Shown here piece by piece: positions 15,731-23,514 of a DNA stretch of 36,958 nucleotides; positions within the stretch are counted from its first letter, which is position 1, and the number at the start of each line of letters is the position of its first letter. This DNA comes from JBOHWJ01 sp050736615. GTDB taxonomy: Bacteria; Desulfobacterota; Binatia; Binatales; Binataceae. Under the pieces are notes generated by a model that was not told the DNA's origin, made no database searches, and saw only the letters and a program-made list of their open reading frames with translations. The translations under genes and the position numbers were made by a program. The stretch spans positions 1 to 36,958 of the forward strand of contig JBOHWL010000038.1 in NCBI GenBank assembly GCA_050736615.1, in the 5' to 3' direction.

Positions 15731-16330
15731 TCAGGGGAGCCCGCGCACTTTCTTGAAGGCCTCGCGCCCGAGGCATTTCTGTAACCAGGCCCCGGCGGCC
15801 GGCGTCGCCGACATGTCGATCTTCGCCAAGACCGCGAAGCTCAGGATCGCGGCGGCGTTGAGGTCGGCGATGGTAAAATCCCGGCCCAGCAGGTAATCGC
15901 GTCCCTTGAGCGCGCCATCGAGCACGCCGAGCGGTTTCTTGAAAGTCTCGGCGGCCGCGACCGCCGCCTTTTCGTCCCTTTGATCCGGCGGCGCGAGCAT
16001 GCGGTTGACCAAAATCGTCAGCAGCGGCGGCTCGGCTTCCGTCATCCCCCAGAAACTCCATTTGTAGACCTGGCTGCGATCCTGGACTGACGAGGGCACA
16101 AACGGCGTCTTGCCGTATTTTTCGGCGAGATAAATATTGATCGCCATCGATTCCCAGATAACGTTGCCATCGTCGTCGAGAATGGGAATGTGGCCGTTCG
16201 GATTAAGGCTGACCTGCTCTTTGGCCTTGGGCACTTCGACCGGGACGTGCTCGTATTTCAGCCCCAACTCTTCGAGCGCCCACAGAGAGCGCGCCGAACG
16301 TGATTTGGACGTGCCATATAGTTTCAACAT
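15731..16330 (-). CDS. Glutathione S-transferase family protein
   Basis: A 199-residue soluble protein with the two GST domains. The thioredoxin-like N-terminal domain (1-78) has a likely catalytic Ser/Thr in GTSKSRSAR (residues 6-14), the cis-proline P49 in NGHIPIL, and the glutathione gamma-glutamyl contact E60-S61 (WESMAI). The all-helical C-terminal domain (85-199) has the N-capping box region GRDFTIADL. It conjugates glutathione to electrophiles or reduces peroxides; the exact class is not clear. The ATG has a strong GGAGGGG site about 8 nt upstream. It is followed on the same strand by the VOC protein. Confidence 0.87.
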   Translation of the reverse strand: MLKLYGTSKSRSARSLWALEELGLKYEHVPVEVPKAKEQVSLNPNGHIPILDDDGNVIWESMAINIYLAEKYGKTPFVPSSVQDRSQVYKWSFWGMTEAEPPLLTILVNRMLAPPDQRDEKAAVAAAETFKKPLGVLDGALKGRDYLLGRDFTIADLNAAAILSFAVLAKIDMSATPAAGAWLQKCLGREAFKKVRGLP

Positions 16331-16857
16331 CTAAAATCCCCTCCGGATGATCCAAATAAAGTTGCCAGATAGCCGATGTGGATGCTTTTGTTTAGCGCGC
16401 CACGCTGGCTCGGTACAACCTTAAGGCCAGACCGCTCAAAGCCGCAACCGTGGGTTCGCTTGCTCCAGACTCTTTCGAACATTTCGCCCGCACTTGACGA
16501 TTTATGAATTTTGTCGCGTGCGCCCGATCACCACCGCCGGAATGATCGCGAGCACAGCAGCTTGTTAATCAACCCTGCGCATCCCCACGCCACGTTGGCC
16601 GCCGCACCCATACGATACAATACGGGAATCAGGTCCGGGTTCGTAAAAATCGGCAAGCCAAAGCCGCACAAAAGGCCAACCACGACGGCGAGATAAAGAG
16701 CCCGGGGCGAGCACGCACGACCAATGATCTCACCAATCGCGCGCGAAAATTTGCCAGGCAGGCCGCTGATGCGCTAATCCGTGCATGGGCCGTCGCCTGC
16801 TTCCGTTCATGGGGCGACGATTTGCAAATCCGGCCAATCCGCACATGAGGTGAACAG
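16331..16857. other. Intergenic region holding a gene remnant
   Basis: A 527-bp gap between divergent GST and aldo/keto reductase genes. The part 16502-16773 encodes, on the minus strand, a broken membrane-protein fragment (listed separately). The rest (16331-16500 and 16774-16857) should hold the two promoters; I see no other gene. Confidence 0.5.
16502..16773 (-). pseudogene. Frameshifted remnant of a membrane protein
   Basis: On the minus strand a frame with no usable start codon is open from 16773 to a TGA at 16528-16530. Its product looks genuine: a basic lead-in (GKFSRAIGEIIGRACSPRA), a transmembrane stretch (LYLAVVVGLLCGFGLPIF), then PDLIPVLYRMGAAANVAWG. Near 16560 the sense passes to another frame, which reads AAVLAIIPAVVIGRTRQNS and stops at 16502-16504, a natural-looking last helix with a charged tail. 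One lost base would explain the break. The N-terminus is also missing, with an in-frame TAG at 16774-16776. The parent family is not recognised. Confidence 0.5.
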
Positions 16858-17799
16858 ATGGAGTTTCGCAATCTGGGCAAATCCGGGCTTAAAGTGTCCT
16901 TGGCGGGACTCGGATGCAACAACTTCGGGATGCGGATTGATAAGGAGCGGAGTCGCGCGGTGGTGCATCGCGCACTCGACGAGGGTATCACGCTATTTGA
17001 CACCGCCGATATTTACGGCAATCAGGGCGGTTCGGAGGAGATGCTGGGACGGGCACTCGGCGCACGCCGCCATCGTATCGTGCTGGCGAGCAAGTTCGGC
17101 ATGAGCATGGGCGCCGGCCCTTATCTGCATGGCGGTTCGCGCCGCTATATCATGAATGCATGCGAAGGGAGCCTGCGACGGCTGGGCACCGATTATATCG
17201 ACCTGTACCAGTTTCACACCCCCGATCCGGACTCCCCGCAGGAGGAAACCCTCGAGGCGCTGGATACGCTGATCCGTTCAGGCAAGGTCCGTTATGTCGG
17301 CTGCAGCAATTTCGCTGGATGGCAGTTGGCCGACGCCCGCTGGATTTCGCGATCGCACGGATTGGCACCGTACATTTCCGCGCAGAATCAGTACAATCTG
17401 CTTGACCGTTCGATCGAACGCGAGCTCATCCCGGCCTGCCGCCATTTCGGCGTGGGCATCCTGCCGTTTTTTCCACTGGCCAGCGGTTTTTTGACCGGCA
17501 AATATCAACGCGGCACGCAGCCCGGAAAAGATACGCGGTTCGGCGCGATCCAGCGTTTGGCCGATCAGGTACTGAACGAGGCGAATTTCGCGATGCTCGA
17601 ACGCTTGCGAAATTTTGCCGCCAGCCGCAGCCACAGCATGGTTGACTTAGCTGTGGGATGGCTGGTGGCGCGGCCCGAAGTCGCCAGCGTTATCAGCGGC
17701 GCCACCAGTCCGGAACAAGTCACCGAGAACGCGAAGGCGGTGGATTGGAAACTTGACGACGCTGACCTCGAGGAAATCGATAAGCTGACCGCCCGCTGA
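16858..17799 (+). CDS. Aldo/keto reductase
   Basis: A 313-residue NADPH-dependent TIM-barrel oxidoreductase reducing aldehydes or ketones. The catalytic tetrad is intact: D48 and Y53 in FDTADIYG, K79 in ASKF, and H120 in LYQFH. The GCSNFAGWQL region and the C-terminal VISGATSPEQVTENAKA cofactor-binding loop are typical of the group formerly called YajO/YhdN or KCNAB-like reductases. The ATG has GAGGTG about 6 nt upstream. No operon partners; it converges with the GloVer gene. Substrate unknown. Confidence 0.92.
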   Translation: MEFRNLGKSGLKVSLAGLGCNNFGMRIDKERSRAVVHRALDEGITLFDTADIYGNQGGSEEMLGRALGARRHRIVLASKFGMSMGAGPYLHGGSRRYIMNACEGSLRRLGTDYIDLYQFHTPDPDSPQEETLEALDTLIRSGKVRYVGCSNFAGWQLADARWISRSHGLAPYISAQNQYNLLDRSIERELIPACRHFGVGILPFFPLASGFLTGKYQRGTQPGKDTRFGAIQRLADQVLNEANFAMLERLRNFAASRSHSMVDLAVGWLVARPEVASVISGATSPEQVTENAKAVDWKLDDADLEEIDKLTAR

Positions 17800-17800
17800 T

Positions 17801-17857
17801 GGCAATTCCATGCCGGCGGCCGAAAGCGCGGCATTCCATGCCGCCGGTCGGAAGCGC
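17801..17857. repeat. Imperfect tandem repeat and hairpin after the aldo/keto reductase
   Basis: Two near-identical units of about 28 bp lie head to tail (17801-17829 and 17830-17857), each starting GGCA(A)TTCCATGCCG and ending GAAAGCGC or GAAGCGC. Within them CCGGCGGC (17813-17820) pairs with GCCGCCGG (17840-17847), so the duplication creates a strong hairpin that may end transcription of the reductase gene. Confidence 0.5.
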
Positions 17858-17964
17858 GCTCGCGTTGCTCGGCATGTCTTGCACGAACGAATTCGTGGGC
17901 TTGGTTCTCACCGTTTCACGCGCGGACGATCCAATCGCGGCTGACCAACTCCGGGGCACCGCGA

Positions 17965-18396
17965 TCATTTCGGTGACCTTCTGCGGAAAGTTGCGTCAGC
18001 ATGCGGCCAGCCTTGATAAGGTGATATTTCGAAGATGGTGCCAGCGTTCCCGGCGCCGCCTTGAGCGGTCGTGCCGTAGAGATTGCCCCGCCAATCGGAA
18101 ATCAGGCTGGCGGCTGGGCGAAAACCGTCGCTATCGGCTCCGAAGCTCCAGGGCAAGCTTTCGCTCCACTGGGTCTGGCCACGCGCCGGCGGCGTCAGCT
18201 CGAACACCGTGCCAGCGTTGTTGGCTCCGCCGCTGTCAGTGGTGCCGTAGAGGTTGCCGCGCGCATCGGCAACCAAGCCGGCAAGGGGGCCGTCGCCGTC
18301 GGCGCCGTTGAAGCTCCACAACACCGTCTCGGTAGGTTTGGCGAGCGCCCGGCCGTGACCTGCCAAACCGAATATAATTGCCGTCAGCGCGATCAT
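17965..18396 (-). CDS. Short GloVer-repeat secreted protein, probably truncated
   Basis: About 143 residues. A signal peptide (to about residue 19) precedes two tandem units of the GloVer type: GPLAGLVADARGNLYGTTDS followed by GGANNAGTVFEL, and later SLISDWRGNLYGTTAQ followed by GGAGNAGTIFEI. In other bacteria such proteins carry many units and often a C-terminal anchor, forming a long extracellular beta-rich array. Here the sense ends after the second unit and the last 16 residues (QGWPHADATF...) are unlike the repeat, so this is probably a 3'-truncated gene. I prefer ATG at 18396 over the TTG at 18411. The role is unknown; a surface or adhesion function is inferred only from export and repeats. 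Confidence 0.6.
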   Translation of the reverse strand: MIALTAIIFGLAGHGRALAKPTETVLWSFNGADGDGPLAGLVADARGNLYGTTDSGGANNAGTVFELTPPARGQTQWSESLPWSFGADSDGFRPAASLISDWRGNLYGTTAQGGAGNAGTIFEISPYQGWPHADATFRRRSPK

Positions 18397-19005
18397 AACC
18401 GTCCGTGGCAATGAATTGGTTTAGCAATTCTTGCTGCCTCCGTATGATTTCTGGGCTTCTGGAAAAATTTCCATCACAAGCTTTAAAGCACCGAAATAGT
18501 TTAACTTCTCCGATAGTTCAAGATCAGGTGTTCTCTTGGCTCGAGCAATGCTCATTCGATGATCCTGGCACTGAAACCACTTCTAGGAAGGCGAAACCAG
18601 CTCCATAACAGAGTGCTTGCTCTTGACCTGGCCGGCGTCGTCGGCACACACGCGCTTCATCCGCTGTCACGCAGCTTCGATTTGCCCTTGCCAGTTTTCG
18701 TCCGATCGAGGTGATTTTCCCCGCTTCATAAGGATGCGGGGGGCGAGCGTGTGGGGCGCGTGGCGTTTGACAATGTGGGCCCAATCGGTTTATGGGGGAA
18801 ATAGTTTCGGCTTTCAAGCAACTGAAGGGTCGGAGGGGACCGCCCGGATGGTTCTTGAACTCGTCTCGCACATCCGCCACGTCAGCGCACGGCTCGCTCG
18901 CGTGTGCCGCACGCACGGCAATCGGCGTCGCGGCCAGCCCCTTCAATTGAAAATGTGCGATGCAGGCAGTCGCTTGCGTCGCGTCGAGCACAGGGAGGCC
19001 TGCAA
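18397..19005. other. Intergenic region, no convincing gene
   Basis: About 600 bp between the divergent GloVer and LLM genes. The part near 18412-18610 is more AT-rich than its surroundings, as in a promoter region. An open minus-strand frame of 155 codons (18524-18991) and a plus-strand frame of 132 codons overlap the rest, but both are Arg/Pro/Cys-rich and lack ribosome binding sites. CCCCGC...GCGGGG near 18719-18742 can form a short hairpin. Confidence 0.45.
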
Positions 19006-20319
19006 ATGCACATAATGTTCTTCACTGAACGCGCCTATCATGCGGTGCCGGAGGACGAAGTCTTCAGACGCCGGAGCTTTTTCGGCGTACCCAATAAATT
19101 CTTCGATGAACGCAAGGGCGCCGAGCTGCTCAATCAGTATCTCGACGAAAAAATTCAGTGTGACGAGTTGGGCTTCGACGGCGTGATGCTCAACGAGCAT
19201 CACGGCACCCCGTTTTGTATGGGCGCGGTGATGGACGTCGAGGCGTCAATTTTAGCCAAAACCACCAAGCGGGTGAAAATCGTACTGCTGGGCAATCCCA
19301 CACCCGTGGTCGCCAACCCACTGCGCCTGGCGGAAGAACTCGCGATGATCGATCTGATTTCCGGCGGGCGGCTGGTTTCGGGCTTTATCCGCGGCGCCGG
19401 CAGCGAACAGCTTTTCAATAACGCCAATCCGGCCTATAACCGGGAATATTTCGACGAGGCTCACGACTTGATCCTTGCGGCGTGGACCAGGCCCGGTCCG
19501 TTTCGCTGGGAGGGCAAGCACTTTCATTTTCGGTTTGTGAATCCGTGGGTGCTGCCGCTGCAAAAACCGCATCCGCCAATTTGGATTCCCGGCCTGATCA
19601 GCCCCGAGACGGTGGTGTGGACGGCACAGCACAAATATCCCTACGTGGCGCTGGCCACGCTTCTGGGGCCGACGCTCGAGTTGTGGAATATCTACGCCAA
19701 GCTCGCCGCGCAGCAGGGTTATCAGGCCGGGCCGGAGAATTTCGGTTATCTGCAGCCGGTCTTCTGCGCGGATACCGATGAAAAAGCCGAAGAGCTGGGC
19801 AAGAACTTCCTATTCGGCGGCGGCTTCTCGCATTTCGCGCGCCCGGAATGGATGTTCCCGCCGGGCTACAATTCCAAGGCAGCGACCAAGCGGCTGGCCG
19901 AACAACAGGCCAACCCTAATCTGCCCGGACGCGTGCTCGGCCCTTCCAGTGACGAACTTGAGAGCCAGCAGCAGATTGACGAACTCAAGCGCCAGCTTTA
20001 TTCCGCCTATCCCGCCTGGCAGAAGCAAAAGCAGATGATCACCGGCTCGCCCAAGACTCTGGTGAAAAAACTGCGCTACGTGCTCGAAGTGCTGCGGCCG
20101 GGGATTTTCTCCTTTTGGCTCGACGGCCCGGCGCCAATCGCCGATCGCAAACGATGCGTGCAGTTGCTGGGCCAGGAAGTGATGCCGGCCCTGCGCGAAA
20201 TCGCGAAGGAGCTGGAGCTCACGAGTCCGTTCGAGGTCACGCCCGGGACACGTAAACTACCCACTTCAGGCAATTATGAGCCGGTGGGGAACGCCTCGAT
20301 ACTGGAAGCGAGTGCTTAA
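19006..20319 (+). CDS. LLM-class (luciferase-like) flavin-dependent oxidoreductase
   Basis: A 437-residue bacterial luciferase-like monooxygenase. The TIM-barrel core shows family features: strand 1 MHIMFFTERAY, DELGFDGVMLNEHHG (the EHH element), VKIVLLGNPTPVVANPLRLA, and the LISGGRLVSGFIRGAG motif followed by NREYFDEAHDLI. Such enzymes use reduced flavin (FMN or F420) and oxygen to oxidise varied substrates; this branch is common in soil bacteria and of unknown substrate. The ATG at 19006 has GGGAGG 7 nt upstream, better than the longer in-frame start at 18904. A strong hairpin follows directly after the stop. It may share a transcript with nothing else. Confidence 0.88.
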   Translation: MHIMFFTERAYHAVPEDEVFRRRSFFGVPNKFFDERKGAELLNQYLDEKIQCDELGFDGVMLNEHHGTPFCMGAVMDVEASILAKTTKRVKIVLLGNPTPVVANPLRLAEELAMIDLISGGRLVSGFIRGAGSEQLFNNANPAYNREYFDEAHDLILAAWTRPGPFRWEGKHFHFRFVNPWVLPLQKPHPPIWIPGLISPETVVWTAQHKYPYVALATLLGPTLELWNIYAKLAAQQGYQAGPENFGYLQPVFCADTDEKAEELGKNFLFGGGFSHFARPEWMFPPGYNSKAATKRLAEQQANPNLPGRVLGPSSDELESQQQIDELKRQLYSAYPAWQKQKQMITGSPKTLVKKLRYVLEVLRPGIFSFWLDGPAPIADRKRCVQLLGQEVMPALREIAKELELTSPFEVTPGTRKLPTSGNYEPVGNASILEASA

Positions 20320-20321
20320 TG

Positions 20322-20365
20322 TGTGTCGCGGACCGCGCTTGAATCTTCTCGCGGTCCGCGACGCA
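20322..20365 (+). terminator. Strong hairpin directly after the LLM oxidoreductase gene
   Basis: Thirteen-base perfect arms GTCGCGGACCGCG (20325-20337) and CGCGGTCCGCGAC (20350-20362) around a 12-nt loop, with further near-pairing outside. It begins 5 nt past the TAA. No T-run follows (GCATCAAATTATC), so it is either a T-less terminator or an mRNA-end stabiliser. Confidence 0.6.
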
Positions 20366-20565
20366 TCAAATTATCAGTCGGTAAGGCTCCAGATCGGCTG
20401 ATCAACATGACCCAAGCAGGGCCTACCCAGCTAGAGGACAGGCAGTTACACAGGGAGGCTTTATCTCCGCCGACTCGGTTCGGACGGCAAGATGGGACGC
20501 TACGTTGGTCGTCAAATGGTCACGGACTGAACGGGCGAAGCATAAGAATTGGAGGGAGGTGGACA

Positions 20566-21093
20566 ATGAAGCAGTCGAGTTGGTTGGTGGCATTACTTGG
20601 CGCTATGGCGATGCTCTACGCGGCGATGCCCGCCCATGCGGCGATGCCCGCCCATGCGGCGGAGAGCGCGAAGGCGGACAAAGCGAAGAACCAAATCACA
20701 GCGTTCGAGCATAAATGTATCCAGGCGCAGACTACCAGCCAGTCGATGGCGTGCTTCGATCCCAGCGACGTTGCGATCTACGACTTTGAGCCGCCGCTGG
20801 AATATTCCGGCAAGACGGCGGTACGTAAGGACCTGGCCAATTTTTTCGATAATGCCAAAGACATCAAGGGCCATTTCACGCAACTGCAAGTGGTCAGCGA
20901 TGGTACGCTCGGCGTCGCCAACAGCATCCAGCACTTCACCTGGACCGGCAAGGATGGCAAGCCAATGGCGGCGACTTTCCGCGTCACCGACTGCCTGCAT
21001 AAAGTTGGCGGGCAATGGAAAATCTTCCATTCACATGTCTCGGTGCCGGTTGATCCCGCCACCGGCAAGGCCGTGATGGACGCCAAAATGTGA
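20566..21093 (+). CDS. Secreted NTF2-like (SnoaL/DUF4440-type) protein
   Basis: A 175-residue exported protein. The signal peptide is followed by an NTF2-like cone fold: an N-terminal helix, VAIYDFEPPLEYSGKTAVRK (the typical loop in which a ring-like pocket forms), FTQLQVVSDGTLGVANSIQH and KVGGQWKIFHSHVSVPVD. Family members bind small hydrophobic ligands or act as isomerases or cyclases; the periplasmic ones are mostly uncharacterised. The signal region contains a duplicated hexapeptide (AMPAHA twice) from an 18-bp tandem repeat, giving two possible cleavage sites. The ATG at 20566 has GGAGG upstream. Downstream, after a 159-bp gap, lies a universal stress protein. Confidence 0.75.
   Translation: MKQSSWLVALLGAMAMLYAAMPAHAAMPAHAAESAKADKAKNQITAFEHKCIQAQTTSQSMACFDPSDVAIYDFEPPLEYSGKTAVRKDLANFFDNAKDIKGHFTQLQVVSDGTLGVANSIQHFTWTGKDGKPMAATFRVTDCLHKVGGQWKIFHSHVSVPVDPATGKAVMDAKM
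20620..20655 (+). repeat. 18-bp perfect tandem duplication in a signal peptide
   Basis: GCGGCGATGCCCGCCCAT occurs twice in a row, adding six residues (AAMPAH) and a second Ala-x-Ala cleavage motif to the signal peptide. It is in frame. A recent slippage event is the simplest explanation. Confidence 0.85.
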
Positions 21094-21252
21094 CGGGGCC
21101 AGAGCGGATCATCAACACCTCGGACAACACGTGAGTGCGGCAGCCGCTTTTCGTCTGACGAATAGCAAGCCTATGCGGTTGCGGGGTGGGGCGGGCTGCG
21201 GCTAGGATGGCGGCTTCCCGCTTGACCTGCGGCTGTCCAGGAGGGGCAAACG

Positions 21253-21714
21253 ATGGCATATCCGTTCAAGACGATTCTCAAGCCGATGCAATTTGACGAC
21301 CCCGAGTTGATCGCGTTCCGGGTTGCCAAGCAACTCGCCCAGGAGCATAACGCGACGCTGTGCCTACTCCATATCGTGCCTATCCTCCCCGCCATCGGCG
21401 AGCCGCACGTGGCCGCCACCGCGCACGCGCGCGAGGAAGAACGCGCCAAGGCGCAACTTCAGGAACTCGCCGATCAACATCTAAAAGGAGTGAACTACCA
21501 GATTTTGACGCGCGTCGCGGGACCGTCCGATACCGCCGAGGCAGTGCTGGAGGCGGCGCGCGAGACTAATGCCGACCTCATCGTGATGAAGACGCACGGC
21601 CGTCGCGGCATTTCCCGTCTCTTTATGGGCAGCGTGACCGAGCGGGTGGTGCGCGAAGCGCCGTGCGCGGTGATGACGTTGACGACGGCGGCAAAGCAGC
21701 GGTTCACGGATTGA
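21253..21714 (+). CDS. Universal stress protein, UspA family
   Basis: A 153-residue single-domain cytoplasmic protein with the Usp fold: strand 1 YPFKTILKPMQFDD, then LCLLHIVPI, the ADLIVMKTHGRRG segment, and GSVTERVVREAPCAVMT at the end. The glycine-rich ATP-binding loop (THGRRG...GSV) is present, so it is probably of the nucleotide-binding class. Usp proteins accumulate under stress or growth arrest and modulate survival; the direct role is not known. A strong AGGAGGGG ribosome binding site precedes the ATG. It stands between the NTF2-like gene and the desaturase, all on the plus strand, but the gaps of 159 and 263 bp argue for separate promoters. Confidence 0.9.
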   Translation: MAYPFKTILKPMQFDDPELIAFRVAKQLAQEHNATLCLLHIVPILPAIGEPHVAATAHAREEERAKAQLQELADQHLKGVNYQILTRVAGPSDTAEAVLEAARETNADLIVMKTHGRRGISRLFMGSVTERVVREAPCAVMTLTTAAKQRFTD

Positions 21715-21872
21715 CGCGCCGCCATGCGCGGGGCCGCGCGGATATCCATCAATCGCTCCGGCGCTCCAGCCTGCGGAAGGCCCAAGGCGTACAGATTCCG
21801 GGAAACAACATGCATTGTGGTGAGGGTGAAATCCGATCGCTCGCCCGGCGTCAGTTCATGCTTTGCGGTATT

Positions 21873-21912
21873 GAGTGGTGATGTGCCACTCACTCGGTAT
21901 CACGCTGATACC
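21873..21912. promoter_or_regulatory. Two adjacent small palindromes before the desaturase
   Basis: GAGTGG/CCACTC (21873-21878 and 21886-21891) is followed 4 bp later by GGTATCA/TGATACC (21896-21902 and 21906-21912). They lie 159 bp after the stress-protein stop and 66 bp before the desaturase start. They could end the first transcript or bind a regulator of the second. Confidence 0.35.
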
Positions 21913-21977
21913 TTGCTCTGTTAGACTTCTTCCCCTCGGCTCCACGCAAATAATAACTGTAAACCGAGGTGCCGATC

Positions 21978-23093
21978 GTGTCATCGATCCGCCGCGTAAA
22001 GGAACAGAAACGGGCCATCATTCGTCGGTACGCCCAGCCGGATAACGTTAAGGGATTGACCCAAGTTGTGACGGCGTTGGCGTCCCTTGCGCTCCTTTGG
22101 TGGGCCGCTGTGTTGAGTGTCCACGTTTCCCACTGGCTCACCGTCGCCGCGGTATTGCTAATCAGCTTGTTCAGTTTGCGCGTTTTCGTGTTGATGCATG
22201 AATGCGGCCACGGCAGCTTGTTTCGCACCCGGCGGCTCAATCAGGCATTCGGGTTTCTCCTGGGCGTCGTCTCCGGCATGCCGCAGTACGTGTGGTCGCG
22301 GCATCATAATTATCACCATGCCCACAACGGCAATTGGGAAAAATACCGCGGACTGTACACCACGCTGTCAGTGGATGAATACGCGGCAATGACTGACGCG
22401 CGCCGGCGCATGTATAGACGCAAGTGCAGCATCGCGTTCGCTCCTTTGGCCGGCCTTATATATGTGATTTTAAATCCGCGCTTTACCTGGCTCAAAGGCA
22501 GTATCGGCCTTGTGGCCCATATTGTTAAACGGAAAGTTGCGCAGCCACAGCTATCGATTAAGGCGCACGCCGCCAGTTTTGAAACGCACTATTGGCAATC
22601 GGGCAAAGAGTACTGGCATATGTTCTGGAACAATGTCGTGCTCCTCGGCGTATGGGTGTTGATGTGCTGGGCAGTCGGTACGATGCTGTTTTTTACGATT
22701 TATTTAATCAGCGCAGCGCTGGCCGGCGGCGCGGGCGTCGTGTTGTTCACTGTTCAGCATAATTTCAGGCACTCCTACGCGAGCGATGGCAGAGACTGGG
22801 ACTACGACACTGGCGCGATCGAGGGATCGAGTTTCCTGATTTTGCCGCGCTGGTTAAACTGGTTCACCGCCAATATTGCCTATCATCACATTCACCATCT
22901 ATCCGCCAAAATTCCAAACTATTGTTTGGTCAGGTGCCACAACGAATATCGGCATCTCTTTTCGGATGTCACCCGCGTGAACTTATCCGGCATTCCCCAA
23001 GCCTTGAAATACATTCTTTGGGACACGCGCGCACAGCGAATCATTTCGGTAGCGGAGTATCGGCAGCAGATGAACCAGGCGGGTTATGGTTGA
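21978..23093 (+). CDS. Fatty acid desaturase (membrane di-iron)
   Basis: About 371 residues. It introduces a double bond into acyl chains of lipids using O2 and a di-iron centre at the cytoplasmic membrane face. Three histidine boxes are present: H74ECGH78, H109HNYHH114 and H303HIHH307, with hydrophobic segments (about 30-65, 80-100, 205-245) arranged as in acyl-lipid desaturases. The long loop between boxes 2 and 3 is typical. I prefer the GTG at 21978, which has GAGG 8 nt upstream, to the in-frame GTG at 21969. The stop TGA overlaps the ATG of the catalase fragment (TGATG). The needed electron donor is not encoded nearby. Regiospecificity is unknown; the boxes resemble the delta-12/omega-3 type. 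Confidence 0.9.
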   Translation: MSSIRRVKEQKRAIIRRYAQPDNVKGLTQVVTALASLALLWWAAVLSVHVSHWLTVAAVLLISLFSLRVFVLMHECGHGSLFRTRRLNQAFGFLLGVVSGMPQYVWSRHHNYHHAHNGNWEKYRGLYTTLSVDEYAAMTDARRRMYRRKCSIAFAPLAGLIYVILNPRFTWLKGSIGLVAHIVKRKVAQPQLSIKAHAASFETHYWQSGKEYWHMFWNNVVLLGVWVLMCWAVGTMLFFTIYLISAALAGGAGVVLFTVQHNFRHSYASDGRDWDYDTGAIEGSSFLILPRWLNWFTANIAYHHIHHLSAKIPNYCLVRCHNEYRHLFSDVTRVNLSGIPQALKYILWDTRAQRIISVAEYRQQMNQAGYG

Positions 23094-23497
23094 TGGTGAA
23101 TCGGCCGCACGCCTCAAGCGTCAGCAATGACGAGCGTGACGGCGTGATGCGGTTTGATAATCCGGGACGGGCAAAGAATTACGAACCGAACAGCTTCGGC
23201 GGTCCGATCGAAGGCGGCAAACCATTATGGACGCCGCGGGAATTCAGCGGCATTGCGGGCAGCCAGCCGCCACCGCGGTATCCGGCGGACAACGACTTCG
23301 TGCAGGCAGGTGATCTTTATCGCCTGATGAGCGCTGAGGAAAGAGAGCGGCTGGTGGCGAATATCGCGGGCAGCCTCGCGCGGGTCAACCGCGCCGATAT
23401 CATCGAGCGGGCGGTCGGCCATTTTAGCCAGGCCGATCCCGACTACGGCGCACGCGTTGAAAAGGCGGTTGCGGCTCTGCGTGAGAGCGTCAGGTAA
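23093..23497 (+). pseudogene. C-terminal fragment of a monofunctional catalase
   Basis: The 134-residue product is recognisably the end of a KatA-type heme catalase: NDERDGVMRFDN, NYEPNSFGGPIE, DNDFVQAGDLYRLMSAEE, RERLVANIAGSLA and HFSQADPDYGARVEKAVAAL. Homology starts at the second codon (VNRPHA...) and covers only the last quarter of a protein normally about 480-500 residues. The heme pocket His, Asn and the proximal Tyr are all absent, so it cannot be an active catalase. Its first codon overlaps the desaturase stop (TGATG), so it might still be translated by coupling. Most likely the 5' part was deleted and the remainder joined to the desaturase; a surviving role for the lone domain cannot be excluded. 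Confidence 0.8.
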
Positions 23498-23514
23498 TCC
23501 GCGCCCACGACGCT

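Noticed and set aside
18524..18991. A 155-codon minus-strand ORF in the gap before the LLM gene
   Set aside because: Rich in Cys, Arg and Pro, without ribosome binding site or domain, and it overlaps an equally long plus-strand frame. Neither is convincing.
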